64,000 nucleotides of DNA, taken from Tyto alba. Taxonomy: Eukaryota > Chordata > Aves > Strigiformes > Tytonidae. A program made the position numbers and the translations under genes. The notes beneath the pieces were generated by a model. The model searched no databases. It was not told the DNA's origin and saw only the letters and a program-made list of their open reading frames with translations. The stretch's first letter is position 1; each line of letters opens with the position of its first letter. The stretch covers positions 17,690,886 to 17,754,885 of the forward strand of contig NW_024881330.1 of NCBI RefSeq assembly GCF_018691265.1. Direction: 5' to 3'. Shown here in pieces: positions 1-12,280 of the stretch.

Positions 1-340
1 CACACGTGCATGGGGTACAGTAAGCCTCTCACCCAGGAAAGTGTCAAAGATGGACTTTAATGAGTAGACAGGACTGACTGCACTGACCAGGCACAGGTGT
101 GGCCAGACCAGCATGCTGACCAGCAAAGTGTTGACAGGTGACTGGTCCCCTTTATCTTCTTACACCTCCAGGTTTACACATTTGTTTCTCCCCAAACGAC
201 CTTGTTACTCCCTTTCCACACCTTTGATTCCTCTCCTAAATATCCAATAACAAGTCTTTCACAATCCCAGAATGCTTTCCCTATGGGGTTGCAGGGTAGG
301 GACTCAAGTCTCTGACTGAGGTACTGGATTTCTTCAAGGC
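1..340. other. Moderately GC-rich, repeat-like stretch of unknown type
   Basis: This stretch is richer in G and C than the AT-rich intron that follows from about 340. It has the texture of an old LTR or other interspersed repeat running off the left edge of the window. No reading frame, terminal motif or known repeat core could be fixed. An intronic or repeat origin is inference from composition only. Confidence 0.3.
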
Positions 341-1798
341 AGTTATCATATAAGCTAACTCTACACTTAGAAAATCAGCTCAGAGGTAAGCAAATCTGGC
401 CACGTAACACCTCTTTTTTTTTTTTGACAAGATGCAAATTTTTGAAATTTTGTTTTGTTCTTAAGTGGAACGTTGTGAACCTTTCACTGTTTAAAGCAAG
501 ATAGTCTAGAAAGACTGATAAATAAACAATAAGATCATATTAGCTATAACTCAGAAATTATTTCCCTATTAGGAGTGGTGCATATTTTAAAGGCAAATTC
601 AGTTATTTCTGGAGGGTGTTCAAAAGAATAATAGAGTTGGATGGAAAGAGAAATAATCAAAATTACAGGAGTAACATTTTAATTTTGCATTTCTGCTAGG
701 TTTCTCAGTAAAACTTAGAATAGCAAAAGCTCTAAACATCCCATAAAGTGCTTTATAAAGTTCAGAAAGGCTAAACAGTGATAGAGAAGCTACATGGGAA
801 ACCAGCAGAGCCACATGAGATAGCTGTGTGTTTCCAAAGCAGACATCTGATTTAATGGATTACTGCTAAATTGGAAAGAAATGTGGAATGACAGTTTTCA
901 AGAAGCATAATATGAGTGGAATTTTTCTTTATGGATATAATATGATAGTTTAAAAGGAGTTTTGCCCAGTCTGAAGTCACTCTTGCAAACTTGTGTAAAT
1001 TACATTTTTAGAACTATTGAGGAGAGAAAAATGTTTCTCAAAACTGACAGAAATTTTTCGAGACTTTGTATGTTATAACATGTAAATTATTTCCAAATTT
1101 TGAAAATGCAGGGTTATTTCCATTAGCTACTTAATATATCTCTTCCATGAACAATTTAAATGGAAATCTAGTTTATTTCCACAATTCCTTTGGCTCATAA
1201 TTAATGAGGTGCTACCATTATAAGCAAAAGCATCTTTGGGATGAGATCAATGAATTCTAAATGTTCAAAGATGACCCTGCCATTTTTTTGAGGAACATCA
1301 TCATCATTGAAATGCTTTAAATAATTTTCCTGATTAGGGAAAAAAAATAATCTATCAACATCAAAGAATTAATACTTGAATTAAAAGTCCTTTCATACTA
1401 TTTAGATGAGACTGTTAATGCTAAATGAAGTGGTGTGGAATGGGTAGAAAACGTGGCTTTAGTAAATGGTTGATATTTGGTTGATATTCAAAATCTCAGT
1501 TTTCTGTTCATTGTGCTTCTTACAAAATAAAACTTCCTGTGTGGGAGATTTATATCTCTAACTTGCAGGTCATAAACTTGTATAAAAATATAGTTTTGGT
1601 GCTACTCTGTTTTGATATGTGCCTGAATTTTTATAAAGAATAAACAACAATAAATATTGTAGGAAAAAAAAGTCCTTCAGAAGTACAAAGGCTACCTTCT
1701 AACTTAAAATTGAAAGTAAGCTTGAAAACTTATCCTAAAGGAGTGGTTTTGGGTTTGGGTTGTTTTGGTTTGGTTTGGTTTTGGTTTGTTTTGGTTTT

Positions 1799-1831
<33 letters not shown>

Positions 1832-4247
1832 GGGGGGGGTTGTTGTGTGTGGTTTTTTTTTTCATTTGGAAGGAAAATGTATGTACTTCAAAATTAGAAA
1901 CTTTTTGTTGTTTTTGTTTGTTTTTTTTTTTTTTTTAAGCTACTGGGCCTGTTTAGACTTCAGAACTTATCAGAACAAGTGCAAGTGCTTAGTGGCACTG
2001 ACCCTTCACCACTACACAAAAAAAATCACCTTCCAAACAAATAAAGACTGGATCTTTTTAGAGGAGTCAGTCTATAAAGGGAAAAAGTCCTTCCAGTCTT
2101 AAAATTTATAATAATAGGAAGAATTATGTTAATGTATAATTTTCTTTAGCTGAGTAACAATAATTTTATCCAAAGGTATACCTCTGTGAATAAATCTTAT
2201 ATGCAACACTGAGCAGAAATATTTTTGCAATACAATTGCTAACATGTCGGATATTTTTCTTTCTCTAGTAAAAAATTTTCTACTTTTTTTTTTTTTATAA
2301 TTTACTGTATTTGCTGCAGTCACAATTTTAATTCATAAAAAGCCTCTGCTGTTTCATCACAATAATATTTTGAAAATTAATAGTGATAACAAAATAATGT
2401 AAGCAACATGTCAAGCTTAACACCACTGAGCTCTCTGAAAAGATTTTCACATTGTTTTGAATTAAATTGCTGCATCTCCTCTTGAGTAAAAAAAAAAAAT
2501 AGTAATAGCATAAGAAAAAATATGAATAGCAGTGTTGATGTCTATTGGTTTTGTGTGGGAAGATCTGAGTTGGATGTCTTTATCATGGTTCATTGGTGGA
2601 ATTATTATTTGGAGAAAAAGCAAAACAAAAATATTCCTACTCTACAAGAACTCCAAGCCATTTTTTTTCTCTCTCTTTCAAACCAAAGAAGGAGTTGTAG
2701 AAAGATCATACTGACAGCAGGTTCACAATCCAGTTCAAGGTTATTCATACTGAAAAGGTAAAATCTTAGCCATTTTTGAAAATAGTGGTTTTGAATAATG
2801 CATATCAGACCTCACCAAGATTTTATATGAAGGGAAAATGTTATTGCATGACATTTTATTTCCTCACATATTTTCACGAGAATCCAGATACCATGAGATG
2901 TGCAAATTTTCCTGTTATTTCAGCCAATACCAGCAGTTCTATCCCCTGTTCTTTATTTCCTTCCTTGCATAAGAGGCCATTCATAAAAAGCTATTCTGTT
3001 TGGTTGGTAGGCGTTGCATGCAATAGTGAGAAGAGAAGGCACCTGTGTGTGTATACAGGAAAGTCATCTAGAAAAATATACATCAATGTATTTGGTTAAC
3101 AGAAAAGAAATCACAACCCACAAAACCAACACAATATTTACTAAGAAACGTTAAAGCTGAAAGAAATAAATGCTGCAGATCTTAAAATGAAAGTGACAGC
3201 TATCAAAGTGAGTCTGTAATCTGGCCTAGGGAAGTGATATCACTTTAATACAGTGAATAAATGTAGGAGAAATATAGGAGAAAGGTATTTAAACTTGTAG
3301 TTTATTCCATCATTTTTCTCTAAGTTGATTAACAGAAAAATATACAGATTCAGAAACTTTGATGCAGTCACAATAGCTATTTCTTTTATTATTTGAACTG
3401 TATAATTTCATACTCATTATCACTGTGTAGTTGGGAAAGACTAAAACATGGAAAGGTTGTCTCTAGAGCACTTTGTGATGGAACTATATTCTGCCTGTTC
3501 AAATGCAGCTTCAGTTCATCCAAAAGGTTTTTGTAGGATGCTGTAGGTTTAAGAAAGAAACAGACTTCTGAAGAAGAGGCTTTGATATATTTTTTTAATC
3601 TTCAAAATTATAGAACTAGAGAAATCATGCCAGGAGAGAAAATTCAGTGCCTGTAATTTCATAATCATATAATGTAGTTATAGATATTAACATCTAGAAC
3701 ACGACTGCTTGTATAAGTATGCAATGTAATTGTGGGAATTCATTTCATTGAGATAGTTTATCTTGCATTTTTAGTAAATTCATGTGCTAAGAGTTTTCTT
3801 GTGTGAACAACTTCTACAGAACACACTGGTTAAATTGAATGTGCTTTTGGAACTTTACAATGTATATTTTTCTTCTTTTAATATTAAAGAATTAGGCAAA
3901 ACAATAATTTCAGAACATCTTATCTGAACTGTCTGACCTATCATTTAATTACTCCATCATTTTATATATCCCATTCTTGTGTCTTTTAAACTGCCTCCTT
4001 TCATTCCGTCTCACATTGTGTCTGCACATATTTTTCTAGTTGTTTCTATATCCTTTCTGTTTATGAATGCAGCTGAACAGCTATCAGTTGTCCAGTTGTT
4101 TTACACAACTGTAACTTGACTGGCTTCATGGGATATATTCCACTGCATGCCAGGGGAGGGTGTGATTTAGTAATTCAGGGGAAGAACTTTCAGGTATTTT
4201 GATTCAAAATAACATCATTACCTGAATTCTGTGAGATCACTATTTTT

Positions 4248-4249
<2 letters not shown>
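340..4249. other. Plain AT-rich intron with simple T and GT tracts
   Basis: I see no gene here. The only structure is low-complexity DNA: a GGTTT-type tract from about 1740 leading into 30 T and 9 G at 1801-1839, a second T run near 1921-1936, and scattered short A/T runs. The open frames over these tracts are compositional artefacts. Confidence 0.6.
1740..1936 (+). repeat. Low-complexity (GGTTT)n / poly-T / poly-G tract
   Basis: Irregular GGTTT and GGTTTT units run from about 1740 to 1800. They are followed by 30 consecutive T (1801-1830) and 9 consecutive G (1831-1839), then more T-rich sequence ending near 1936. Such tracts arise by replication slippage and vary in length between individuals. 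The homopolymer lengths may also carry sequencing or assembly error. Confidence 0.9.

Positions 4250-4304
<55 letters not shown>
4250..4304 (+). repeat. Poly-T run of 55
   Basis: There are 55 uninterrupted T from 4250 to 4304, preceded by a short T/C lead-in, and the run lies about 60 bases before an antisense LTR. It could be an expanded simple repeat or the reverse strand of a poly-A tail. No retrotransposed body is recognisable beside it, so a tail is not supported. The exact length should be treated as uncertain. Confidence 0.9.
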
Positions 4305-4311
<7 letters not shown>

Positions 4312-4363
4312 AGGTCATTGGTTCAGTATACTTGAGATTTTATTCAGATAAACAAAAAGACAT

Positions 4364-5391
4364 TGTTGTGGTTGGAGCCTGGTTGGCAGCCAACCACCAC
4401 ACAGCCACTCTCTCTCCCTTCTTTTCCGGCAATCAGAAGGGACAGAGAGCCTGACTTGGGGTTTGAGATAGGACTGGGATGGGGAAAAATCACCCTTTAT
4501 GGGCACGAGCAAAAGGCAGACTCGTTAGGGGAAGAAAAAAACCCCATACATTTATTACAGACACTGACAACACTTAACAGAGTAGAACAGTGAGAAGCAT
4601 TGCCACATCTTGAGAACACCTTCCCCCTACCCCTCCCTTCTTCCTGGGCTCAGATCTGCTTCCAATATCTCTACCTCCATCCCCCAGCAGCTCAGGGGCA
4701 GTACTGCTGCTTCTTCCAACTTTGGTGGGGAGAGCTTCTGGAATGTGGTCCCCCTCTCACAGCAGACAGTCCTCCACAAACTTTCTCCAACATGAGTTCC
4801 TCCCACGGGCCGCAGCATTCCCCACACTGCTCCATCAAGGGTCACCAACTTTCTCCAACTGAAGTCCTTCCCACGGCTGCAGCCCTTCCTGAGCTACTCT
4901 GGCATGGGACACCCCCGCATGCTGCAATCCTCCCAGCACTGAATTACAACAGCGGGGGCTACCTTTTCCCACATGACCCCGGCCTTCTTCGGGCACAGCA
5001 CCTTGATCAACCAGGCGAAATGAAACACAGGCCATAAATCAGTGTCTGCTCCACCGTAGATCTTCATGGGTGGCAGGGGGGGCCGCCCTGCCTTCTCACC
5101 ACAGGATACAGGGGGGGTCTCTGCTCCGGCACACCTCCCCCCTCCTTTCTTCCTCCGTTCCTCCACTGACCTTGGTGTTCACACAGATGCTGCAACTCCT
5201 CCTCACAAGTCCGACTGCCCGTCACCACGTCCCTTCTTAAATACGTTATCACAGAGGTGCAGCTGATTGGCTCAGTTTTTGAGCAGAGGTGAAGCTGGGG
5301 GAGCTTCGAGAAGCTTCTCATGGCGGGGCACACCTATATCCTCCTCCCCTGCTACCAAAAAACCCCACCACTCACTCAAACCCAGGACACA
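4364..5391 (-). mobile_element. Antisense solo LTR of an endogenous retrovirus, about 1 kb
   Basis: A GC-rich block starts near TGTTGTGGTT at 4364 and ends near AGGACACA at 5391. It shows the serial modules of a known avian LTR type in reverse: a run of 'TTCTCCAAC...CCCACGGGC' half-repeats (4780-4960), the 'ACTGACCTTGGTGT' stretch (5165-5178), 'CTTCTTAAATACGTTATCACAGAGG' (5234 on), and 'CTACCAAAAAACCCCACC' near the end. On the minus strand this gives a TATTTAAG TATA-like box near 5240 and AATAAA at 4556-4551. The same family occurs at 45369-46630. No retroviral gag, pol or env lies beside it, so it is a solo LTR. Ends are approximate, and a clean target duplication was not identified. Open frames inside it on both strands are not genes. 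Confidence 0.75.
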
Positions 5392-5936
5392 TCCAGGCTG
5401 TCTTCTGATTTCATTTGGTTTGGTTTTGTTTTGTTTGTTTTTTTGTTTCCATTAATTTTAAAACAGTTACTTTTTGTTTAGAAGTGTGTTAAATCAAATT
5501 GAGCTATGTTCCTTTTCACCCAGTGTCTTTTTCTCAGATGCTTTTTCATGGTCCTTATGAAAATCCTCCTGGAATTTTTCATCTTTGAATCTCTCAAAGG
5601 ATTTCATCACCATAGAATTCTGATACCTCTTCCTTTACCCTTTTCCAAAATCATTAACCATTTTTTTTTTTTTTTAACTAGGTTGCGTTACAGAGTGTTC
5701 TTTCTCTCCATTCTTAACACTCACACAATTTACAGTCTAATACAGGTAGGTAAATATTCTAAGGTATTCCAAGTTCATAGGAAATTAGAACAATGAAATT
5801 CAATTTTTGCCTTGTTCATAGAAGGCTATAAATATTTCAAAAGAGATAGGCACGGAAGGAAAGGGAGTGGAGTAGCCCTGTAGGTTAGGGAGTGTTTTGA
5901 TTGTCTAGAGCTTAATGATGGTGATGATAGGGTTGA

Positions 5937-6310
5937 GTGTTTATGGGTAAGAATCAGGGGGGGAAGGCCAACGAGGCAGATATCATGGTGAGAGTCTCTT
6001 ATAGACCATCCAACCAGGATGAAGAGACAGGTGAAATATTCTATAAGCATCTGGGAGAAGTCTCACAGTCATTAGCCCTCATTTTTGTGAGGGATTTGAA
6101 CTTACCAGATGTCTGCTGGAAGTACAACACAGCATAGAGGAACCAGTATAAGAGGTTCCTGGAGTGTGCAGGATAACTGATAACTTCCTTGCACAGCTGG
6201 TGAGTAAGCCAACTAGGGAATGAGCCCCATTGGACCTCTTGTTTGTGAACAGAGAAGGACTTGTGGGTGATGTGAGGGTTGTAGGCCATCTTGGGCATAG
6301 CCATCATGAA
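5937..6310 (+). pseudogene. CR1 ORF2 endonuclease C-terminal remnant
   Basis: The frame at 5937-6137 reads as the CR1 endonuclease with the signature VSYRPSNQDEE and a degenerate GDFNxPDICW box (here RDLNLPDVCW). Further on, in another frame, GHLGHSHHEMI (6283-6315) replaces the SDH active-site triad by S-H-H (codons 6299-6307). In this enzyme family the Asp-His pair is catalytic, so this copy could not nick DNA even without the frame breaks. It is a dead copy and not a host gene. Confidence 0.85.
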
Positions 6311-6424
6311 ATGATAAGAGCTTTCAATTCTTGGAGGAGTAAGGAGGGGAGTTAGCAGAACTGCTACCTTGCACTTCCGCACAGCAGACTTTGGCCTGTT
6401 TAGGAGCCTGGTTGACAGAGTCCC

Positions 6425-6820
6425 TTGGGAAATAGCCCTGAAGGCAAAGGAGTCCAGGAATTCTGGACATTCTTCAAGAAGGAATTCTTAAAGGTGCAGG
6501 AGCAGGTCATCCCCAGGCCGGAAGACAAGCTGGGGGGAAAAAAGATCAGCCTGTCTAAACAGAGAGCTTCGGCTGGAACTCAGGAAAGAATAGGTTATGA
6601 CATTTGGAAGAAGGGGCAGGCAACTCAGGAGGACTACAAGGATGTCGTGTGGTTATGCAGGAAGAAAATTAGAAAGGCCAAAACCCAACTAGAACTCAAT
6701 CTGGTTACTGTCATAAAAGAGAACAGAAAATTATTTTATAAATACATTAGCAACAAAAGGAGGGCTAAGGAGAATCTACATCTTTTGTTGGATGCAGGGG
6801 GAGACAGTGGCAAAGTCTGA
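6425..6820 (+). pseudogene. CR1 ORF2 linker between endonuclease and reverse transcriptase
   Basis: This 131-codon open stretch matches the basic, lysine-rich linker between the endonuclease and reverse transcriptase of CR1. It has the typical landmarks KKGQATQEDYKD, CRKKIRKAKTQLELNL and FYKYISNKRRAKENL. The segment is positively charged and without catalytic residues. It is continuous with the flanking CR1 remnants but separated from them by stops and frame changes, so it is not translated as a unit. Confidence 0.8.
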
Positions 6821-6982
6821 GGAAAAGGCTGAGGTACTTAATGTCTTCTTTGCATCAGTCTTTGTCTTTAATAGTAAGACCAGTTGTTCTCGGGGTACCC
6901 AGCCCCTTGAGTTGGAAGACAGGGATGGGGAGCAGAATCCAAGGGGAAGTGGTTAGCAATCTGCTACACCACTTAGAAGTCT

Positions 6983-7702
6983 ATGGGGCTGGATGGCATC
7001 CACCCAAGGGTACTGAGGGAGCTGACGCAAGTGCTCAGCAAGTCACTTTCAATCATTTATCAGAAGTCCTGGCTAACTGGGGAGGTCCCAGTTGACTGGA
7101 GGTTAGCAAATGTGATGACCATCTACAAGAAGGGCTGGAAGGAGGATCCAGGGGACTACATGCCTGTCAGTCTGACCTTGATGCCAGGGGTGGTTATGGA
7201 GCAGGTCATCTTGAGTACCATCACATGTCACATACAGGACAACCAGGTCATTAGGCCCAGTCAACATGGGTTTATGAAATGGAGGTGCTGCTTGACTATC
7301 CTGGTCTCCTTCTATGAGAAGGTGACACACTTAGTGGATGAGGGAAAGGCTGTGGATGTTGTCTACCTGGACTTTAACAAAGCCTTTGACACTGTCTCCC
7401 ACATCATCCTCTTGAAGAAATCAACTATTCATGGCTTGGATGGCTGTACTATTCATGGGGTGAAAAACTGGCTAGATGGCCTGGTGCTTGAGGGTAGAAA
7501 GGCTCTACTGAGGGATCTGGACAGGCTGGATTGGTGGGCTGAGGCCAGTTTTATGAGGTTCAGCAAGGCTGAGTGTTGGGTTCTGCACTTGGATCACAGC
7601 AACCCTTTGCAACGATACAGGCCTGGGGAAGATCAGCTGGAAAGCTGCCTGGTGGAAAAGGACCTGAGAGTGTCGGTTGACAGCCAGCTGAATCTGAACT
7701 AG
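6983..7702 (+). pseudogene. CR1 reverse transcriptase remnant, palm motif C deleted in frame
   Basis: This 239-codon open frame covers RT fingers and palm (DGIHPRVLREL at residues 4-14, VSLTLMPG at 62-69, SQHGF at 93-97, motif A LDFNKAFDTVSH at 129-140). At residues 165-170 it jumps directly into the post-palm thumb region (LEGRKALLRDLDRLD). Compared with the copy at 36.5 kb, roughly 190 bp or more that should encode the template-grip and FADD box is absent, yet the frame stays open. The product would lack the catalytic aspartate pair and could not polymerise. I regard it as a fossil. The open frame could be chance, since stops occur soon after. Confidence 0.85.
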
Positions 7703-7714
7703 GAGTGTGCCAAG

Positions 7715-8189
7715 GTGGCCAAGAAGGCCAATAGCATCCTGGCTTGTGTCATAAATAGTGTGGCCAGCAGGACCAGGGAAGTGATTGTCCCCCTGTACTT
7801 GGCACTGGGGAGACCACACCTCAAATTCTGTGTTCAGTTTTGGGCCCCTCACTACAAGAAAGACATTGAGGTACTGGAGTGTGTCCAAAGAAGGGCAACG
7901 AAGCTGTCTAGAGAACAAGTCTTATGAGGAGTGGCTGAGGGAATCTGGGTTGTTTATCCTGGAGAAGAGTAGGCTGAGGGAAGACCTTATCGCTCTCAAC
8001 GTCTACCTGAAAGGAGGTTGCAGTGAGATGGGTGTTGGTCTCTTATCCCAATTTAAAAGTGATAGGATGATAGGAAATGGCCTCAAGTTGCACCAGGAGA
8101 GGTTTAAATTGGGTATTAGGAAAAATTTCTTCACCAAGAGGGTTGTCAAGCATTGGAACAGGCTGCTCAGGGAAGTGGTGCCAAAATAA
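7715..8189 (+). pseudogene. CR1 reverse transcriptase C-terminal remnant
   Basis: Two overlapping frames carry the C-terminal CR1 ORF2 signatures: [10 protein letters not shown], then a degenerate [24 protein letters not shown] box, the [13 protein letters not shown] stretch, and finally [22 protein letters not shown] near 8120-8180. A single frame change near 7920 breaks it. The sequence stops just where the last 130 or so bases and the short terminal repeats of CR1 would follow. Confidence 0.85.
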
Positions 8190-11100
8190 TGATTAATAAT
8201 GTACTTCCACTCACCTCCATACTACCATTCTGTATCAACATGTTATTTTTCATCCTGGTTTGCTGCTGAATTTAAAGTCTTTAAAAGGCTTTTGCAAAGG
8301 ACTTTGTCCAAATCTTTTTAGGCATTCAGATAAGTCATACCTACTGTTTCTCCTCTGTGACACTGTTTTGACAACTTTGCGGTCTTCAGACACAATTTTT
8401 CTGTGCTTTTCTTATAGTCCGGGTTGTGTTAACTTGCACCACTGACACTGTCTGAATTGTGTTCTTCTGAATGCCACAACTTTCATGATTGTTTTCTTCA
8501 GTTTTCTAAAAAATGAAGTATGAATAGCTTTTTAGTTACCAGTTTTCCTTAGTAGTCTTTCTGAAATGAAGCTATCTAATTCACTGCATCTTAATTGTCA
8601 ACTGAATTTTAAAATTAAAATTAACAGAGAATTTTATACCAATCTGCCTATAAAACAAATAGACTGAATAGTATATGACTATTTTTGTTTGCTTTCTGTT
8701 TTGGAAAGTGGAGAGGTGGGATGAGGGGAATGGAAGTTACCCAGTGAGCCTGTTTTGAACAGAAGTCTTCCAAATCTATATGCAAACACTCTAATTAAAG
8801 TCCTTACATCCAGATCCTGAAAGAACTGCAACACACTCTCTGTGTTGTCCTGTCTCATTCTAAATATATTTTAATTGCATTAATGAAGCAAGTACTTTAC
8901 AGTGCATTTTGTACTGTAATAAAGGAGAAAAAAAAATATTAGTGGCAGAAAAGGAAAGCACATTTCATTCATAAGTGTTCTGCTGATTTTGCAGGTAGTA
9001 CTTTCCTGTGCTTTATCTTTGAGAATTTTTTTTTTTGTTGTTTTCAATAAGACATTTACGGGTGTTTGAAGGGCAGTGGACTTTATAGATACCATTGTGT
9101 AGAGCTGTTTTCCTAATTCCTTTTCTATTTTTTTTTCATAAGTCTAGATCTTAAGGTGTATGCTTATCTTAGCTCAGTCAATGTAGCTATGCCATTCTGT
9201 AATCATTTTAATTTAATCCTCATGAATTAATGATATGATGTACGAACTCTTTCTCTAACAAGAAACATTAAGTTAGAGAAAATTAAAGAGAAAAATGGAC
9301 AGGAATGTCACAATTTTTGAACCCAGTTACATCTCAGTGTAAATCTGTAAGCATTCTTTCATTTTTCTCGAGCTCTTTAGCTGTAATAATCTTTCTGATT
9401 CTGGGTCAATCATTGAAGTGTAAAACTCACAGGGATATGGTTATATTTACCTGTTGTTAAGACTTTCCCTTTTTTTTTTTTTTTTTTTTGGATATCTAGG
9501 GACTGATGAGAAGGGTAACTGTAGCGAATGTTTCTGCATTATTCCTTAGGCATTTTGCAAATCTTGTAACTGAGCCAGATGGAATATTCCAGCATGTTTC
9601 TCTACAATATCTCAATGTCATCTTCCACTGTAGCAGGTAATGCAAGCCACAGAAAGGTTACTAGCTTAAGTAGGCAATAAATTCCCATAACATAAAGTTT
9701 AAAAGATAGATCAAGAGAGATTTCCTCCAATTATATGTTTTAAAAGCAATTACTGTTGACAATCAATTCATATTTTCTTTTATCTGATTCCTAAAACTAT
9801 TTATCTCCACTTTCTTTCATTTTACACCATAATCTGAAGAAATATTAGAGAAACAGTATTTAAACAAATTGTCAAAAAGTGCAGGAAAAAACGTGAAGTG
9901 GAAAAAAACAGTATATAATTTATTGCAGTGATGACCTGAGTAAGAAAAGAATGCATGCAGAAGCTAGAAACAATTACTGAAAAAAAAGAAAAAAATTAAG
10001 TAACTGAATGAAGCAAATATTTAATGAAACAAAATAAAGTAGCAAAAATGAAAACAAATAACCTTACCAAGATATTAAAATATTGTGCATCATATAATGA
10101 TACAAATATAGTAATGTTTACAATTTTCTCCTTACCTGGGAATTTTAGTGTTTGGTGTCCTAAGTAAAATTAATTATTAAAGTTAAGGATATGTGGAAGC
10201 TTTCAATAAGTAATATAATTTTAATTTAACTTTTATTGTATTGTTGCATAGTATATTAAGATAACTCAAATAGAATATTTTTGCAAAAAATACTTGTGAA
10301 AGGAATTCATTTTAATGATGGCACAAACTGAGTGCTCTGTTATTTCCAAAACTGAGATGTATTTAATATTAAGTACAGTGCTTAACGCTCAGAAGGAAAT
10401 CTGTTAAGGAGACTGGAATTACCTGATATTTTTTTCTGAAGTATGGGTTTAATATAATATTGGGGACTTCAATGTTTATGAATTTTAAAAGAAAATAAAA
10501 TCTATACCTTATAATTTTATAAAACCAGAAATTTTAAGTGCTTGTAAATTGCAAGAAACAAGTTGTTTTAATTTACTCCTGCTTTCAGGGAAAAAATGAA
10601 TTCATAATTTCATAGAGGCATAAACAACCCTTTAAGTAGATTATTTCTCACTGTTTTTTACTCTGCATGGGGTCATTAACCCTACAAACATGTAGGATTA
10701 CAGATTTACATAAGCAAAATACTAATCAAATCTACACAAAGCAGAACAGAACATCTCATGTTGAGAATGTGCTTAATTGTTTTCCTGAATTGGACCATCT
10801 AGGAAGACATTACCTAGAATAAATGATTGGTCTATTTTGACAAAACATTGTAAGGAAGAAAAAATACAGATTTTCATGAAGTGCCGATAAAGGAATAAAG
10901 TACAAAGAAAGGAAGGAAGTTAAATTTTCTGATTTTCTCCATTCTGAATATAATTTTGAAATATACCCCAATGTTATTGAGTTACACATCTCATTAGATA
11001 AATAAGGTTGTTTTCTTTTTATTATTGTTTTACAATGTCTGCTATCACAGGGTTTTTTTTTTGTGAGAAAGTGAACAATTTTTGTGAAGTTGTTTTGTGA

Positions 11101-12280
11101 ACAGAATCCTGAAGTGAAAAAAGGAAATAATATCTAGAGAAAGTGTCCCACATTTTCTAAAGGAAATCTAAAAATATATTGAATATTCATATAAATGAAC
11201 AATCTGATTCTTATTGGGAACTGCGTTATTCTCAGCATTTCTGAATATTAGGACACATGCTTGGATATCTAATTTCCTATTTCAAAGTATAACTGATGGA
11301 TGGGATTCATCTTGTGTTTAATACATTATGTTCAGTGTGAATTAAAAAAAATTAAATCACAATTAAAATTAATTCTTATTTCCTCTTTAAATTCTTATAA
11401 ACATTTTTCAGACAAGTACAAATGCAGTGTACTCCATCGTGATTCTTTTCAAAGGTAACCTCGTGGAGTGATCCCCATGATTTGTTTTGGTTTTGAAGTA
11501 TCGAGAAGTCCACTCTGAATTTTCTTGTTGCACATATGCTGAACTTTCAGACAGCTTTAATGAACTTTTAAGATTTGAAATCAGTCACAGAATCCGGACA
11601 TAGAGATATTCAGCTTCTTTAAATGGAGATCTGCTATCTTTAAGCTTTCTGGTGACTTACCAGAATGACTCTACTAGTCAACCCAAATCATGATAACAAT
11701 GTTTAGCCTTGATACACCACTTCCTATTACATATTCAAAGAGCCTTTCCAATATTAACAATTGCATTCTTAATAGCACAATTATAGCCTAGCAATCTGGA
11801 TTTTTCAATGCACTAAACAGCAGTTATATTCCCTCCCCACAACATAAATCATATGCAGTTTGCCATAGTAATTCAACAAAGTCAACACATCCTTTACCTC
11901 CAAGAAGTAAGTGCTATTTTTCAAAAGTTGTTAGGTTCGCTGTTCATTGATTTCAACTTATTACACTGCATTAATAAGTTAGTCATATCCCTCAAATTAC
12001 AACAAATTAATTAAGAGAAACAGAAAAATATAATTACTTTTTGTTTGAAAATTCTGTAATTTCCATGCAGACTGCGTAAATTATTCATATTGGGTGTGGA
12101 TTCCATTTTCGTTTCACTGCACGGATAGCATAATCACCTAATCCTGATTATAAAGATAGTAAATAAGAGAGAAAATAATATACCACTCCTCACTCCTGCA
12201 GAAATGCCTATTGGCACACTAAGCACTAATTAAAATTCATTATTGCATCACAGTTTGCACAGATACAGAAGTTTTGTAAC

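Larger units (their letters stand above)
5840..8190 (+). mobile_element. CR1 LINE, ORF2 remnant, 5'- and 3'-truncated with internal deletion
   Basis: This is the longest CR1 copy in the window. It is a non-LTR retrotransposon that copies itself with an APE-type endonuclease and a reverse transcriptase. Visible in order are the endonuclease C-terminal part (YRPSNQDEE near 6003-6029, then GHLGHSHHEM near 6283-6315), the linker (KKGQATQEDY), the start of reverse transcriptase (DGIHPRVLREL at 6992), PVSL, SQHGF, motif A (YLDFNKAFDTVSH, 7364-7402) and the C-terminal EYCVQFWAP- and [15 protein letters not shown] segments. It is broken by frame changes and stops. The sequence that should carry the catalytic palm motif C is missing at about 7480-7490. 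The element stops at about 8188, before the usual 3' terminus, so the end was lost after insertion. Confidence 0.92.

Noticed and set aside
1710..2102. 130-codon open frame rich in Phe, Val and Gly
   Set aside because: It is translated poly-T/GT low-complexity sequence with no domain.
4600..5037. 145-codon open frame in a GC-rich block
   Set aside because: It lies inside an antisense LTR; several overlapping frames on both strands show the same lack of stops because of high GC content.
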